In this document: piece after piece, positions 8,771 to 19,320 of the stretch | Numbering within the stretch: position 1 is the stretch's first letter | Layout: each line of letters starts with the position of its first letter | Source: JASGDN01 sp049841275 | Lineage (GTDB): Bacteria > Chloroflexota > Chloroflexia > Thermomicrobiales > UBA6265 | Length of the DNA: 64,000 nucleotides | Assembly: GCA_049841275.1 (NCBI GenBank) | Contig: JASGDN010000059.1 | Coordinates: 13,058-77,057 of the forward strand | Reading direction: 5' to 3' | Program-made: the position numbers and the translations under genes | Notes under the pieces: model-generated | The model's input: only the letters and a program-made list of their open reading frames with translations | What the model was told of the DNA's origin: nothing | Database searches by the model: none

Positions 8771-11107
8771 TCAGTCGCCGGCCTTCGCGAGCTGCGGCTG
8801 CTCGGCGATCACGGTGCTGCAGACCGGACACTTGAGCTGTCCGTTGCGGCCAACCTCCATCATCCACGGGGAATCGCCGTTCGGGCAGGGATACTCCACC
8901 GGCTTGTTCCAGGAGACGAAATCGCACTCCGGATAGCGTTCGCAGCCGTAGAACTTGCGCCCCTTCTTCGAGCGACGTTCCACGACCTCGCCCTGATGAC
9001 AGGTCGGGCATTCGACCCCGATGCGCGTCAGCAGCGGCCGCGCGTTGCGGCAGTCGGGGAAGCCACTGCACGCGAGGAACTTGCCGAAGCGTCCCAGCTT
9101 GATGACCATCGGCTTGCCGCACAGTTCACAGACCTCATCGGTCGGCTCGTCCTTGATCTGGACGCGCTCCATCGTCTGCTCGGCGTTCTTGAGCGTCGCC
9201 GCGAACGGGCCGTGGAACTCCTGCAGGGTCGGCACCCACTTCCGTTCGCCCGACGCGATGTCGTCGAGCTCGCCTTCGAGCTGCGAGGTGAATCCCACGT
9301 CGAAGAGATCGGGGAAGTGCTCTACGAGCAGGTCGTTCACCACGAATCCGAGTTCGGTCGGGATGAGCTTCCGCTCCTCGATCGCCACGTAACTCCGCGC
9401 CTGGAGCGTCGCGACCGTGGACGGGTAGGTACTCGGGCGGCCAATGCCCTGCTCTTCCAGCGCCTTCACGAGGGTCGCCTGCGTGTAGCGAGGAGGCGGC
9501 TGCGTGAAATGCTGCTCGGGCAGGAGTTTCAGCAGGTCCAGCGGCTCGCCGACCGAGACGTCCGGCAGCGCACCGGCATCGAGTTCGTCGGTCTCGCCCT
9601 CGTCGCGGCCCTGCTGATAGACGGCCATCCAGCCCTGGAACTTCACGATGGACCCGTTGGCCCGGAAGACATACGGCTTCTCGCCCGCCTCGATCGCCGC
9701 AGGCGAACCAGCGGCCACATCGACCCGCGTGTTGTCGAGCAGGGCATCGGCCATCTGGCTCGCCATGAACCGCTGCCAGATGAGCTGATAGAGCCGGAAT
9801 TGCGGCGCGCTCAGAAGGGATTTCACCGATTCTGGCGTACGGGCCGGATTCGTCGGGCGGATTGCCTCGTGGGCCTCCTGCGCTCCCTTCGACTTCTTCG
9901 TGTAGACAGGCGGACGCGCCGGCACGAATTCGTCGCCGAACCGCCCGGCGATCACAGCGCGAGACGCCTGCTGCGCGCTGACCGCCACATTCGTGGAGTC
10001 GGTGCGCATGTAGGTGATAAGTCCCTGCACGCCCTCCGCACCGAGGTCGATGCCCTCATAAAGCTCCTGCGCCATCCGCGTGGTGCGGCCAACTTGGAAG
10101 CCAAGTTTGCGAGAGGCTTCCTGGAGCATGGTGCTGGTGGTGAACGGAGGCTGCGGCCGGCGGCGGCGTTCGCTCCGCACGACATCGGCGACCTTCCAGG
10201 CCGCGCCGTCGAGCGCCTTCACGATGGCGTTGGTCTCTTCGCCCGTTCCGAGTTCGGCCTTCTTGCCCGCGACCTGATGCAGGCTGGCCCGGAACTGGTC
10301 GCGCTTCGGCGGCGCCTTGCCGGTGATCTTCGCGAGATCCGCTTCCAGCGACCAGTATTCAACCGGGATGAACTGCTCGATCTCGCGCTCGCGCTCCACG
10401 ACGATGCGAAGGGCGGCGGTCTGCACGCGACCGGCGGACAGGCCGCGCTTCACCTTCTTCCAGAGCAGCGGACTGATGCTGTACCCCACGAGCCGGTCGA
10501 GAATGCGGCGCGCCTGATACGCATCCACCAGATCCATGTCGATGCCGCGCGGGTTGTCCATCGCCGAAACCACCGCCTCGGGCGTGATCTCATGGAAGAC
10601 GACACGATGAACCGGCTTGTCCTCGGCATCCGTGGCGTGAAGCAAGTGCCAGGCGATGGCCTCGCCCTCGCGGTCGGGGTCGGTGGCGAGATAGATTTCC
10701 TTCGCCCCGGCCACACTGTCCTTCAATTCCTTCACGACCTTGTTCTTGTCGCGCGGAATCAGGTACTTGGGATGAAAATCGGCCTCGACATCAACGCCCA
10801 GCGTGCTCTTCGGCAGGTCGCGAATATGACCCATCGAGGCCTTCACCGTATAGCCGGAGCCCAGGTATCGCCCGATGGAGCGCGCTTTCGCCGGGGACTC
10901 GACGATGACGAGCTTGCCGCGCGGCGCACGCGTCTTCGCCGCCGTCTTCTTCCTGGCGGCGGTGCCGGACGTGGATTTCCGCGTTGCGGTCTTGGCCGCC
11001 GATGTCGATTTGGTTGCCCGGGGCTTCGTTGCCTTCCGGGTTTCGCTGCTCACCTCTGCCGTCTCGTCAACGGTGATGGCGGAGGAGGCAGTCTCCTGAA
11101 GTGCCAT
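8771..11107 (-). CDS. topA: DNA topoisomerase I (type IA)
   Basis: A 778-residue type IA topoisomerase that relaxes negative supercoils. The Toprim domain opens with KLVIVESPAKA (Glu70) and has the acidic triad in TDPDREGE (143-148). The cleavage tyrosine is Tyr366 in GLITYMRTDS. Three C-terminal zinc-ribbon-like modules follow; the first two have complete Cys sets, while the last has lost one cysteine (YPCPNGD). The first 63 residues are unusual: a Lys/Ala/Thr/Ser-rich, disordered, histone H1-like tail before the catalytic core. dprA lies upstream on the same strand, hslVU downstream. A promoter candidate sits at 11344-11373. Confidence 0.97.
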   Translation of the reverse strand: MALQETASSAITVDETAEVSSETRKATKPRATKSTSAAKTATRKSTSGTAARKKTAAKTRAPRGKLVIVESPAKARSIGRYLGSGYTVKASMGHIRDLPKSTLGVDVEADFHPKYLIPRDKNKVVKELKDSVAGAKEIYLATDPDREGEAIAWHLLHATDAEDKPVHRVVFHEITPEAVVSAMDNPRGIDMDLVDAYQARRILDRLVGYSISPLLWKKVKRGLSAGRVQTAALRIVVEREREIEQFIPVEYWSLEADLAKITGKAPPKRDQFRASLHQVAGKKAELGTGEETNAIVKALDGAAWKVADVVRSERRRRPQPPFTTSTMLQEASRKLGFQVGRTTRMAQELYEGIDLGAEGVQGLITYMRTDSTNVAVSAQQASRAVIAGRFGDEFVPARPPVYTKKSKGAQEAHEAIRPTNPARTPESVKSLLSAPQFRLYQLIWQRFMASQMADALLDNTRVDVAAGSPAAIEAGEKPYVFRANGSIVKFQGWMAVYQQGRDEGETDELDAGALPDVSVGEPLDLLKLLPEQHFTQPPPRYTQATLVKALEEQGIGRPSTYPSTVATLQARSYVAIEERKLIPTELGFVVNDLLVEHFPDLFDVGFTSQLEGELDDIASGERKWVPTLQEFHGPFAATLKNAEQTMERVQIKDEPTDEVCELCGKPMVIKLGRFGKFLACSGFPDCRNARPLLTRIGVECPTCHQGEVVERRSKKGRKFYGCERYPECDFVSWNKPVEYPCPNGDSPWMMEVGRNGQLKCPVCSTVIAEQPQLAKAGD

Positions 11108-11438
11108 GAGTGTCTGTTCCTGTTCGCTCGAAAAGAAGGCGCGTCAGGATCGCATCCTGGCTCGCCAGTGTCCCGCTAGCGAGCGACATCATCGTACGGG
11201 GACGAAAGCATAGATGGTTATCGCCCCGTCTTCCACCGTACGCGAGCCGTCAAGAGGACCAAGGTCATGCGTCGGCGAGCCGCGAACGATGCCGGAAGGC
11301 GGCGCGCTTCGCTCCATACAGGAGTTCGCGCGACCGCTTTTCTAAAGTAGAGAGCAACCGATATCCCTGTCAAGGAGGCTGGGATCGTCCGGCCAGGCGA
11401 CACCAGCCGGTTCCGGCAAGAAGTCCGGCGCATGCCGT
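11108..11438. other. Gene-free stretch between dprA and topA
   Basis: Apart from the topA promoter candidate at 11344-11373 I see no gene, clear terminator or known RNA. The implied topA leader is about 230 bases. Confidence 0.5.
11344..11373 (-). promoter_or_regulatory. Promoter candidate for topA
   Basis: On the minus strand TTGACA (11368-11373) is followed after 18 bases by TACTTT (11344-11349). The -35 is perfect and the -10 moderate. It is downstream of dprA, so topA probably has its own start site. Confidence 0.45.
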
Positions 11439-12545
11439 TCAGCGACCACTGCGGACGTAGTGTTGGGCGCCGGCATTCGTCACAAGCCCTTGCAACTCCA
11501 GCAGCATCAACACCGACGAGACCTCGGTCGTCGGCAGGTTCGCGAGTTCGCGGAGGTCGTCGATATGCCGCGGCTCGCCGGACATCACGCCGAGGAGCAA
11601 GCGCTCCGATTCCCCCAACGGGAGCGCCTGCTGGACTGCCAGCTGTTCCGGCGTCCGGCCGATCCCAAGGTCATCCAGCACATCCCGCGCCGAACGAACC
11701 AGAAACGCACCATTCCGGATCAGCTGGTTGCACCCGGCACTCTTGCTCGCACCGACCGGTCCGGGCACGGCACACACATCCCTGCCCTGATCGGCCGCGA
11801 AGTCGACGGTGATCAGCGCGCCACTCTTCTCCGGAGCCTCCGTCACCACCACCCCACACGACAGGCCGGAGATGATGCGGTTCCGGGCCGGGAAGTTGCG
11901 GGCATCCGGTTTCGTGTCCGGCGGATAGTCGGAGATCACCGCGCCCAGCTCCGCAATCCGCTCGGCCAGGCGCCGGTGTTCCGCCGGATAGATCTGGCGC
12001 AGTCCACTTCCGAGGACCGCAATGGTCCGCCCTCCCGCGTCGAGCGCCGCCTGATGCGCCACGCCATCGACGCCCTTGGCCATACCGGACACGACCGTGA
12101 CCCCTGCCTGCGCCAGGCCGCTTGCGATCGCTTCGGTGACGGTGCGTCCGTATGGCGTGATCTGCCGCGTCCCGACAATCGCGACCGCCATGGCATCATC
12201 CTCGACGAGCGTGCCCCGGACGAACAGCACCGGCGGTGGCTGATGAATCTCTCGCAATAACCGTGGATAGGCTGCGTCATCAATGGTCACGACGCTGATG
12301 CCATCCCGCTCAAGCCCGGAGCATATCGTGTTTACGTCAAGTGATCTCCGGGTGGATTCAAGCGAGGCCGCCGCTCGCTCGTGGACAGCGGCCCGAAGGT
12401 AGCGTCCATCCGCCGTCCAGGCAGCTTCTGCCGACCCGAATGTCTCTCGTAAGCGCGCGAGCGCAACCGGCCCGACGTACGGCACGTGCTGGAATGCGAC
12501 GAGGTACGGGCGTTCGGCGTCGGCGAAGGCTTCCTGCTCGCTCAC
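11439..12545 (-). CDS. dprA: DNA-processing protein DprA (Smf)
   Basis: A 368-residue DprA. It binds incoming single-stranded DNA during transformation and loads RecA. It has an N-terminal helical region, the Rossmann-like core with VAIVGTRQITPYGR, VSGMAKGVDGVAHQAAL and NFPARNRIISGLS, and a C-terminal winged-helix domain (about the last 65 residues). I chose the GTG at 12545 because AGGAG lies six bases upstream. Together with comF at 49.4 kb it suggests natural competence or related DNA-uptake functions. It is divergent from the HpcH aldolase gene. Confidence 0.94.
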   Translation of the reverse strand: MSEQEAFADAERPYLVAFQHVPYVGPVALARLRETFGSAEAAWTADGRYLRAAVHERAAASLESTRRSLDVNTICSGLERDGISVVTIDDAAYPRLLREIHQPPPVLFVRGTLVEDDAMAVAIVGTRQITPYGRTVTEAIASGLAQAGVTVVSGMAKGVDGVAHQAALDAGGRTIAVLGSGLRQIYPAEHRRLAERIAELGAVISDYPPDTKPDARNFPARNRIISGLSCGVVVTEAPEKSGALITVDFAADQGRDVCAVPGPVGASKSAGCNQLIRNGAFLVRSARDVLDDLGIGRTPEQLAVQQALPLGESERLLLGVMSGEPRHIDDLRELANLPTTEVSSVLMLLELQGLVTNAGAQHYVRSGR

Positions 12546-12601
12546 AGCGGCTCCTGTCAAACGGAGGACGGATCACGACCGAATTATCCGGAGCAACGGC
12601 A

Positions 12602-12630
12602 TTCCGAAGCAAGCGGGTTACCCGTACAAT
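12602..12630 (+). promoter_or_regulatory. Promoter candidate for the HpcH aldolase gene
   Basis: TACAAT at 12625-12630 is a near-consensus -10; TTCCGA 17 bases upstream is a weak -35. It lies in the 153-base divergent gap, about 70 bases before the aldolase start. Confidence 0.4.
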
Positions 12631-12698
12631 CGCGGAACCCGCCGGCGGTCCATACGGACGACCGCGGCGACAGGCTTGTGAAGGAAGGATCGTCCCCA

Positions 12699-13481
12699 AT
12701 GGTGAATGGAAACCCGGTGCGCGACAAGATGGCTCGCGGCGAGGTCGTCCTCGGTTGCTTCGTGCAGACGCCTACCCCACAAATGGTCGAGGTGCTGGCG
12801 CTCACCGGCTTCGATTTCGCCCTGATCGATGCCGAACACAGTGCGCTTGCCCCGGATTCGGTCTACCCGATGATCCTCGCAGCAGAAGCACGCGGTATCT
12901 CCCCGGTCGTGCGCGTTGGCGAGCTCGACCCGAAAGTCGTCCTGAAATACGTTGATCTCGGGGCGGAAGGCATCATGGCGCCGCAGATTGACACGCCGGA
13001 CCAGGCGGAGTTGATGATTGCGGCAACGAAGTTCCTGCCACGCGGCAATCGAGGCCTGGCGGGCGGGCGCGTCTTCGACTTCGGCATGCGAGAACCCGCT
13101 TCCGCGATGGCAGGCGAACTCTCCGACCGCGTCTTGACCATCATCCAGTTCGAGCACATCGATACCTTGAGCCGGCTCGACACGATTCTCGACACCCCGA
13201 ATCTGGATGTCCTGTTCGTCGGTCCAAACGACCTGGCGCAATCGCTCGGCCTGCACGGCCAGCCAGCGCACCCCGAGGTCGCGAAGGTGGCTGACGAAGT
13301 CGTGGCGCGGTGCAAGGCGAAGGGCGTGAAGACGGGCACAACATTTCTCAACGTGGAGCATGCACGGGAGACGGTCGATCGCGGCTTCGACATGCTGGTC
13401 TGCAACTCGATGGCGATGTTCGCAAATGCCGCGCGCGCGATCGGAGACGGCGTCGCGCCACTCCTGCGCCGCGCCGCGTAG
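12699..13481 (+). CDS. HpcH/HpaI family class II aldolase
   Basis: A 260-residue TIM-barrel pyruvate-type aldolase, the normal size for HpcH/HpaI. FDFALIDAEHS holds the catalytic region, VVRVGELDP the substrate-binding Arg, and GAEGIMAPQIDT with FVGPNDLAQSLG complete the family pattern with metal-binding Glu and Asp. Members cleave 2-keto-3-deoxy sugars or 4-hydroxy-2-oxo acids to pyruvate plus an aldehyde; citramalyl-CoA lyases are relatives. The substrate is not determinable here because no pathway gene adjoins it. The ATG at 12699 follows AAGGAAGG by about nine bases. Confidence 0.88.
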   Translation: MVNGNPVRDKMARGEVVLGCFVQTPTPQMVEVLALTGFDFALIDAEHSALAPDSVYPMILAAEARGISPVVRVGELDPKVVLKYVDLGAEGIMAPQIDTPDQAELMIAATKFLPRGNRGLAGGRVFDFGMREPASAMAGELSDRVLTIIQFEHIDTLSRLDTILDTPNLDVLFVGPNDLAQSLGLHGQPAHPEVAKVADEVVARCKAKGVKTGTTFLNVEHARETVDRGFDMLVCNSMAMFANAARAIGDGVAPLLRRAA

Positions 13482-14046
13482 GCAAGCGCCACGATCCATG
13501 CATCTTGCACAACGTCGCAGAGCGCCCCGGAATCACTCGTCCGGTTCTTGCGCGGAATGACCAAAGATCATGGGACCGATTTGTATCAGCCGGGCGTCCG
13601 GTACGCCTGCGCCGCAGGAAAATCACGATCCGATCGCACCTGAGTCTCATGTTCATGCCCAATCCGGGACGATTCATCATGCATTGCCGGCGCGAACAGG
13701 GCATACTACCCACGTCGCATCGACGCCCGAATGGCTGGTTCGGGGGGTGTACGAGCCAGGACGAACCCCTGCACACGTTGGCGAGAAGAGGATTCACTCG
13801 CGATTTGTGCCGATTTGTGGTAATGTCCAGCCCCAGAACCGCGTCATGATGCTGGTAAACGTTGGACGCAATGCCGCGTCCGCAAGGGACGGGGATTTCC
13901 CCTTCCTTCGGAGATCGGTATCCGGTTCGTAACCGGGAACTCCGGGAATGACCGGCACCGGTGCCACCACACCACTACCGCCGGCAACCAACCAGTCGGA
14001 CCGCCGGTTCGACACATGTGTCTCAGTCTGGGCGAGAGGAGCCAGG
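13482..14046. other. Gene-free stretch before the oligopeptide ABC ATPase pair
   Basis: No convincing coding frame, RNA or strong hairpin is seen in these 565 bases. It presumably holds the end of the aldolase transcript and the promoter of the transporter genes, but I cannot point to a clear -35/-10 pair. Confidence 0.4.
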
Positions 14047-15201
<1,155 letters not shown>

Positions 15202-15222
15202 CCGGAGCGTCGGAGGAACACC

Positions 15223-16263
15223 ATGTCCGCTGCTGTCGCAGAGAACACCCAGCCGCAACCGGCTCCCATCAACAACGAGCAGCCATTGCTCGACGTGAAG
15301 AATCTGGTGATGCACTTCCCACTCACGCAGGGCATCATCTTCCAGCGCAAAGTCGGCGCCGTGCAGGCGGTGGACGGCGTGAGTTTCCAGGTCAAGAAGG
15401 GCGAGACGCTCGGCCTCGTGGGAGAGTCGGGCTGCGGCAAGTCCACCACGGGTCGCGCCATCCTGCAGCTCTACAAGCCGACATCCGGTGAGGTCAACTT
15501 CAGCGGCCGCGACCTGACCAAGCTCGACGGCACCGAGATGCGCAAGATGCGCCGCCATCTCCAGATGGTGTTCCAGGACCCGTATGCGTCGCTCAACCCA
15601 CGCATGACGGTCGGCAACATCGTCTCGGAGCCGATGCAGATCCACAAGCTGGTGGAGAAGGGCCAGCGCACGCAGCGTGTGCAGGAACTCCTGCAGACGG
15701 TGGGGCTCAATCCGTACTTCGCCAACCGCTATCCGCACGAGTTCTCCGGCGGCCAGCGGCAACGCGTCGGTATCGCCCGCGCCCTGGCCGCGAACCCGGA
15801 CTTCATCGTCTGCGACGAGCCGGTCTCGGCCCTCGACGTGTCCATCCAGGCGCAGGTGGTGAACCTGCTGGAAGACTTGCAGGACCAGTTCGGCCTTACC
15901 TATCTCTTCATCGCCCACGACCTCTCCGTGGTCCGCCACATCTCCGATCGCGTCGCCGTGATGTACCTCGGCAAGATCGTCGAGATGGCCGACCGCAACG
16001 AGCTCTACGACGATCCCCTGCACCCGTACACGAAGGCGCTCCTTTCCGCCGTGCCGATTCCGGACCCGGTGATCGAGAAGAAACGCGAGCGCATCATCCT
16101 CACTGGCGACGTGCCGAGTCCGATCAATCCTCCGTCCGGCTGCCACTTCCACACGCGGTGCCCGTACGTGATGGATGTCTGCAAGCAGATCGACCCGATC
16201 TTCGCCGATCAGGGCCGCGATCACTGGGTGGCCTGCCACCTCTACGCGGGTTCTGGCGCCTAG
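15223..16263 (+). CDS. oppF: Oligopeptide/dipeptide ABC transporter ATP-binding protein, OppF/DppF type
   Basis: A 346-residue ATPase partner of OppD. It shows Walker A GESGCGKST, signature FSGGQRQRVGI, Walker B FIVCDEP and the C-terminal peptide-transporter extension with FHTRCPYVMDVC. CGGAGG precedes the ATG. It forms a two-gene operon with oppD, and a hairpin at 16318-16346 probably ends it. Confidence 0.94.
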   Translation: MSAAVAENTQPQPAPINNEQPLLDVKNLVMHFPLTQGIIFQRKVGAVQAVDGVSFQVKKGETLGLVGESGCGKSTTGRAILQLYKPTSGEVNFSGRDLTKLDGTEMRKMRRHLQMVFQDPYASLNPRMTVGNIVSEPMQIHKLVEKGQRTQRVQELLQTVGLNPYFANRYPHEFSGGQRQRVGIARALAANPDFIVCDEPVSALDVSIQAQVVNLLEDLQDQFGLTYLFIAHDLSVVRHISDRVAVMYLGKIVEMADRNELYDDPLHPYTKALLSAVPIPDPVIEKKRERIILTGDVPSPINPPSGCHFHTRCPYVMDVCKQIDPIFADQGRDHWVACHLYAGSGA

Positions 16264-16317
16264 CCACGACGGACACGGACACGCCGATTCGGCGTATCAT
16301 TGCACCAGCAATCGATC

Positions 16318-16346
16318 AGGCGGGTTGCCATACCGGTAACCCGCCT
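16318..16346 (+). terminator. Terminator after oppF
   Basis: A 12-base-pair stem with one G-U pair and a five-base loop (16318-16329 against 16335-16346) lies 55 bases after oppF and just before the M50 protease gene. The run after it, TCCTCGTTC, is only weakly T-rich. Confidence 0.55.
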
Positions 16347-16404
16347 TCCTCGTTCGAGTCGGACGCTTCCGAACCACCGCCACCGATCAGCCAACGGAGC
16401 CCGC

Positions 16405-17076
16405 GTGGGAACGATCACCCGTTCACCTGAAGAGATCATCGCCATCCTCCTGTCGTTCGTGATCGCGACGACCATCCACGAATGCGCGCACGCCGTCACA
16501 GCCTGGAAACTCGGCGACACCACGGCGAAGGACATGGGACGCGTGACGCTCAATCCGATTGCCCATTTCGAGCCATTCGGATTCTTCGGCATGGTGCTCA
16601 TTTCGCTGGGCTACGGTTTCATCGGCTGGGGCAAGCCGTGTCCCGTGAATCCCTCACGTTTTCGATACACCTTCGGGGGGCGGCGGAATCTCGGAATGGC
16701 AATCGTGGCACTGGCCGGCCCGGTCTCGAATGCGCTGCAGGCGCTGATCGTGGCGATTCCATACCAGATCGCGATCAAGAACGACGTGACGATGAACCCC
16801 GACGTCGAGCTCTTCATCGTCTACTTCATCTGGGTGAACATCCTGCTCGCCTCGTTCAACATGATCCCGATCCCACCGCTGGACGGCTACAAGATCCTCA
16901 CCGGTCTCCTGCCCAACTTCTGGGGGCCGGTACTGCAGCCTCTGGAACGCTACGGATTCATGATCCTCTTCGTCATCTTCTTCATCGGCGGCAGCATCGG
17001 TGGCTCCCTGGTCGGCGGGATGATCGACCCGGTTCGCCAGAGCCTCACCGATCTCGTCTACTTCATGATCCAGTGA
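16405..17076 (+). CDS. Site-2 protease family (M50) membrane metalloprotease
   Basis: A 223-residue polytopic protein. HECAH is the zinc-binding HExxH motif in the first helix, and NMIPIPPLDGYK in a later helix gives the third metal ligand, the minimal site-2 protease core. There is no PDZ or CBS domain. Such proteases cut membrane-embedded substrates, but the target is unknown. I chose the GTG at 16405, preceded by CGGAG. Its stop overlaps the next GTG (GTGA), so it is coupled to the HD gene and through it to scpA-scpB. Confidence 0.9.
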   Translation: MGTITRSPEEIIAILLSFVIATTIHECAHAVTAWKLGDTTAKDMGRVTLNPIAHFEPFGFFGMVLISLGYGFIGWGKPCPVNPSRFRYTFGGRRNLGMAIVALAGPVSNALQALIVAIPYQIAIKNDVTMNPDVELFIVYFIWVNILLASFNMIPIPPLDGYKILTGLLPNFWGPVLQPLERYGFMILFVIFFIGGSIGGSLVGGMIDPVRQSLTDLVYFMIQ

Positions 17077-17705
17077 CGCCTCTTCGCCGAACGTCGGTCT
17101 CGGTCTCCCGTGGCGTCGTGAAGGCCAGCGCCAACCGGCTCGGGCAGGCGTTGGCCTTCACACGTCCACAACGACCACCGGAGATGCCGACGGATATCGC
17201 GATATACCTGCGTCCCGGTACCATCGAACGGTTCCGTGCCCTCATGTCCGCCGACCAGCGACACCTGCTGGCGGTCGGGCAGCGGCTTCGCGCCGACGGC
17301 GCCTGCACCGACCTGTGGGTCGCGGGACTGCTCCACGATCTCGGCAAGACCTATCAAGGCCATCACGTTCGTCTGCTCGACCGTGGCCTGTGGGTGATCG
17401 CAGCACACGTTCCGCCGATTGCACGAAGGATTCGCAGGCAAGCCACGATGCCACGAATCGGAAGCGGCATCTGGATCGCTGCGCACCACGCCGCGCTCGG
17501 CAACGCGATGCTGCGGGAGCTTGGGTACAACGAACGCATCTGTACGCTTGTCGCCCTTCACGAAGACGACGAGCTGGCAGCGGTCGATCCGGATCTGGCA
17601 CAGTTGCGCGCCGCGGACAACGCCCCGTCGGCAATCCCCACGCGAAAAACGTCGATTGTCTCGTCGACGTCCATCCGGGCAGAGGCACATGTCCGCGCAA
17701 GCTGA
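17073..17705 (+). CDS. HD-domain phosphohydrolase-like protein
   Basis: A 210-residue protein with the HD pattern: a possible first His64, HDLGK (88-92), His138/139 and Asp182 in ADNA. HD proteins are usually metal-dependent phosphohydrolases of nucleotides. The GTG start overlaps the M50 stop, and the end overlaps the scpA start by 17 bases, a tightly packed run. The role is unknown; the position between a membrane protease and the condensin genes gives no clear clue. The first 40 residues are basic and poorly conserved-looking, so a later start is possible. Confidence 0.72.
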   Translation: MTPLRRTSVSVSRGVVKASANRLGQALAFTRPQRPPEMPTDIAIYLRPGTIERFRALMSADQRHLLAVGQRLRADGACTDLWVAGLLHDLGKTYQGHHVRLLDRGLWVIAAHVPPIARRIRRQATMPRIGSGIWIAAHHAALGNAMLRELGYNERICTLVALHEDDELAAVDPDLAQLRAADNAPSAIPTRKTSIVSSTSIRAEAHVRAS

Positions 17706-18519
17706 GCATCACGAAGGCGGCAATCTCAGCCTCGCCAACTACCAGCTGCGCCTCCCCGACTTCGAGGGACCGCTCGACCTGTTGCTGCGGCTGATCGAAC
17801 GCAGTCAGCTGGCGATCGCCGATGTCTCGCTGGTAGCGGTCACCGACCAGTTCCTCGACCGCGTGAACGAGATGCGGGAGACCGGCACCACTCCGGACGA
17901 GACGATCGCGGAGTTCGCGGCGGTCGGTACGCGGCTGACGCTGCTCAAGAGCCGGTCGCTCCTCCCGCGCCCTCCGAGGGTCGAGGAGGAAGAGCCCACG
18001 CAGAGCGATCTCGCCACCGAGCTGGCGCAGTACAAGCTGATGAAGACGGCCGCCCTCCATCTCGGAGCACTCCACACGGCGGGCAACGCGACCTTCGCAC
18101 CCTCCGCGCGCATTCCTGTCTCGATTCCCGCCGCACCGCCTCAGGAGATCCGCCTGATCCCGTACGAGGCGTCCGTGCTCCTGCGCTCGATCCGGCGACG
18201 CCTCACGGTGACGGCCAAGCCGATCGAACTCATCAGGCAGCGGAAGGTCATCAGCATCCGCGAGATGATCGACCGCGTGATCGATTTCACCGCACACCTG
18301 AGCCAGCGCCCGATCAGCTTCGCATCGATGACCGAATCCTATCGACAGCGCAGCGAGGTCGCGACCGCCTTCCTCGCGGTGCTTGTGCTGGTACGGCGGA
18401 ATGCGTTGGAAGCACAGCAGGACGACCTCTTCGGCGACATCCGTTTTCAACGGGCTGCCGACACGCCGGAAAGCAGCGATGTATCCTCGGAAGAACTCGC
18501 CAACGAGTTCCTGAACTGA
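17689..18519 (+). CDS. scpA: Segregation and condensation protein A
   Basis: A 276-residue kleisin. With ScpB and SMC it forms the condensin ring that organises and segregates the chromosome. The signature YQLRLPDFEGPLDLLLRLIE near the N-terminus is typical (shown here to the 20-residue limit), followed by the middle helical linker and a C-terminal winged helix for SMC binding. The ATG at 17689 lies inside the end of the HD gene. scpB follows 72 bases downstream, in the usual order. Confidence 0.95.
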   Translation: MSAQAEHHEGGNLSLANYQLRLPDFEGPLDLLLRLIERSQLAIADVSLVAVTDQFLDRVNEMRETGTTPDETIAEFAAVGTRLTLLKSRSLLPRPPRVEEEEPTQSDLATELAQYKLMKTAALHLGALHTAGNATFAPSARIPVSIPAAPPQEIRLIPYEASVLLRSIRRRLTVTAKPIELIRQRKVISIREMIDRVIDFTAHLSQRPISFASMTESYRQRSEVATAFLAVLVLVRRNALEAQQDDLFGDIRFQRAADTPESSDVSSEELANEFLN

Positions 18520-18591
18520 CGCAACGCCCAAGCCAGCCGCCAGCAACGCGCTCCACAGTCATTCCGCAAGGGATTTCTCCACACGCATCGG

Positions 18592-19320
18592 ATGCCCATG
18601 ACCGACACCGCAACCGCCTTCAACATCGAGCCGACCAATACCGTCACCGACGCAGGCCAGCTGGCGCTGCCAGGCACGGACGTTCCCTCGATCGCGTTGC
18701 CCGAGCTGGCGGCACTGATGGAGGCCTTCCTGCTCGTCACCACGGAGGCACCGACCGTCGACGATCTGGCAAAGGGCGCCGGGGTCGAACCGGACCAGGT
18801 CGTTGCGGCCCTGGAGTTGCTCAATGCCGACGCGTCGCGCGGATGGGTCGTGCAGCGACACGGCAAACGCGTCCAACTGGTGACGGCGCCCCGCTTCGCC
18901 GAGCGGGTACGAACCTTCCTCGGGCTCGACCGGGAGGCGCGTCTCTCTTCCGCCGCGCTGGAGACGCTGGCCATCGTCGCCTACCAGCAGCCGGTCACGC
19001 GGGCCGAGATCGATGCCGTGCGCGGCGTCGACAGCTCCGGCGTGCTCGCAACGCTGCATGCACGGGAGCTGATCGAGCCGGTGGCGCGCCTGCAGACAGT
19101 CGGCAACCCGATCCAGTACGGCACGACAACGGCCTTCCTCCAGCACTTCGGGCTGCGTTCGCTCGCCGACCTGCCGCCGCTCGGCCAGATCGACGGCAAG
19201 GACGCGCGCGCCGCGCTCGACGCCACAGCGGCAGCCGGCCGGCCCACGCCGGAAGATGCCCTCACCGGGGCAGGCGTGCAAACCTCGCAGGAGGCACACA
19301 CAGTGGAGACCTCCTCATGA
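18592..19320 (+). CDS. scpB: Segregation and condensation protein B
   Basis: A 242-residue ScpB with two winged-helix domains: ALMEAFLLVTTEAPTVDDLA starts the first and SSAALETLAIVAYQQPVTRAE the second, just after FLGLDREARL. An ATG at 18598 is an equally possible start. The C-terminal 45 residues are Ala/Thr-rich and low-complexity. The stop overlaps the ATG of the kinase-like gene by four bases (ATGA). Confidence 0.94.
   Translation: MPMTDTATAFNIEPTNTVTDAGQLALPGTDVPSIALPELAALMEAFLLVTTEAPTVDDLAKGAGVEPDQVVAALELLNADASRGWVVQRHGKRVQLVTAPRFAERVRTFLGLDREARLSSAALETLAIVAYQQPVTRAEIDAVRGVDSSGVLATLHARELIEPVARLQTVGNPIQYGTTTAFLQHFGLRSLADLPPLGQIDGKDARAALDATAAAGRPTPEDALTGAGVQTSQEAHTVETSS

Noticed and set aside
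8750..11179. An 809-codon open frame on the plus strand
   Set aside because: It is antisense to topA, which has all catalytic motifs; the frame stays open because of high GC and has no family-like sequence.
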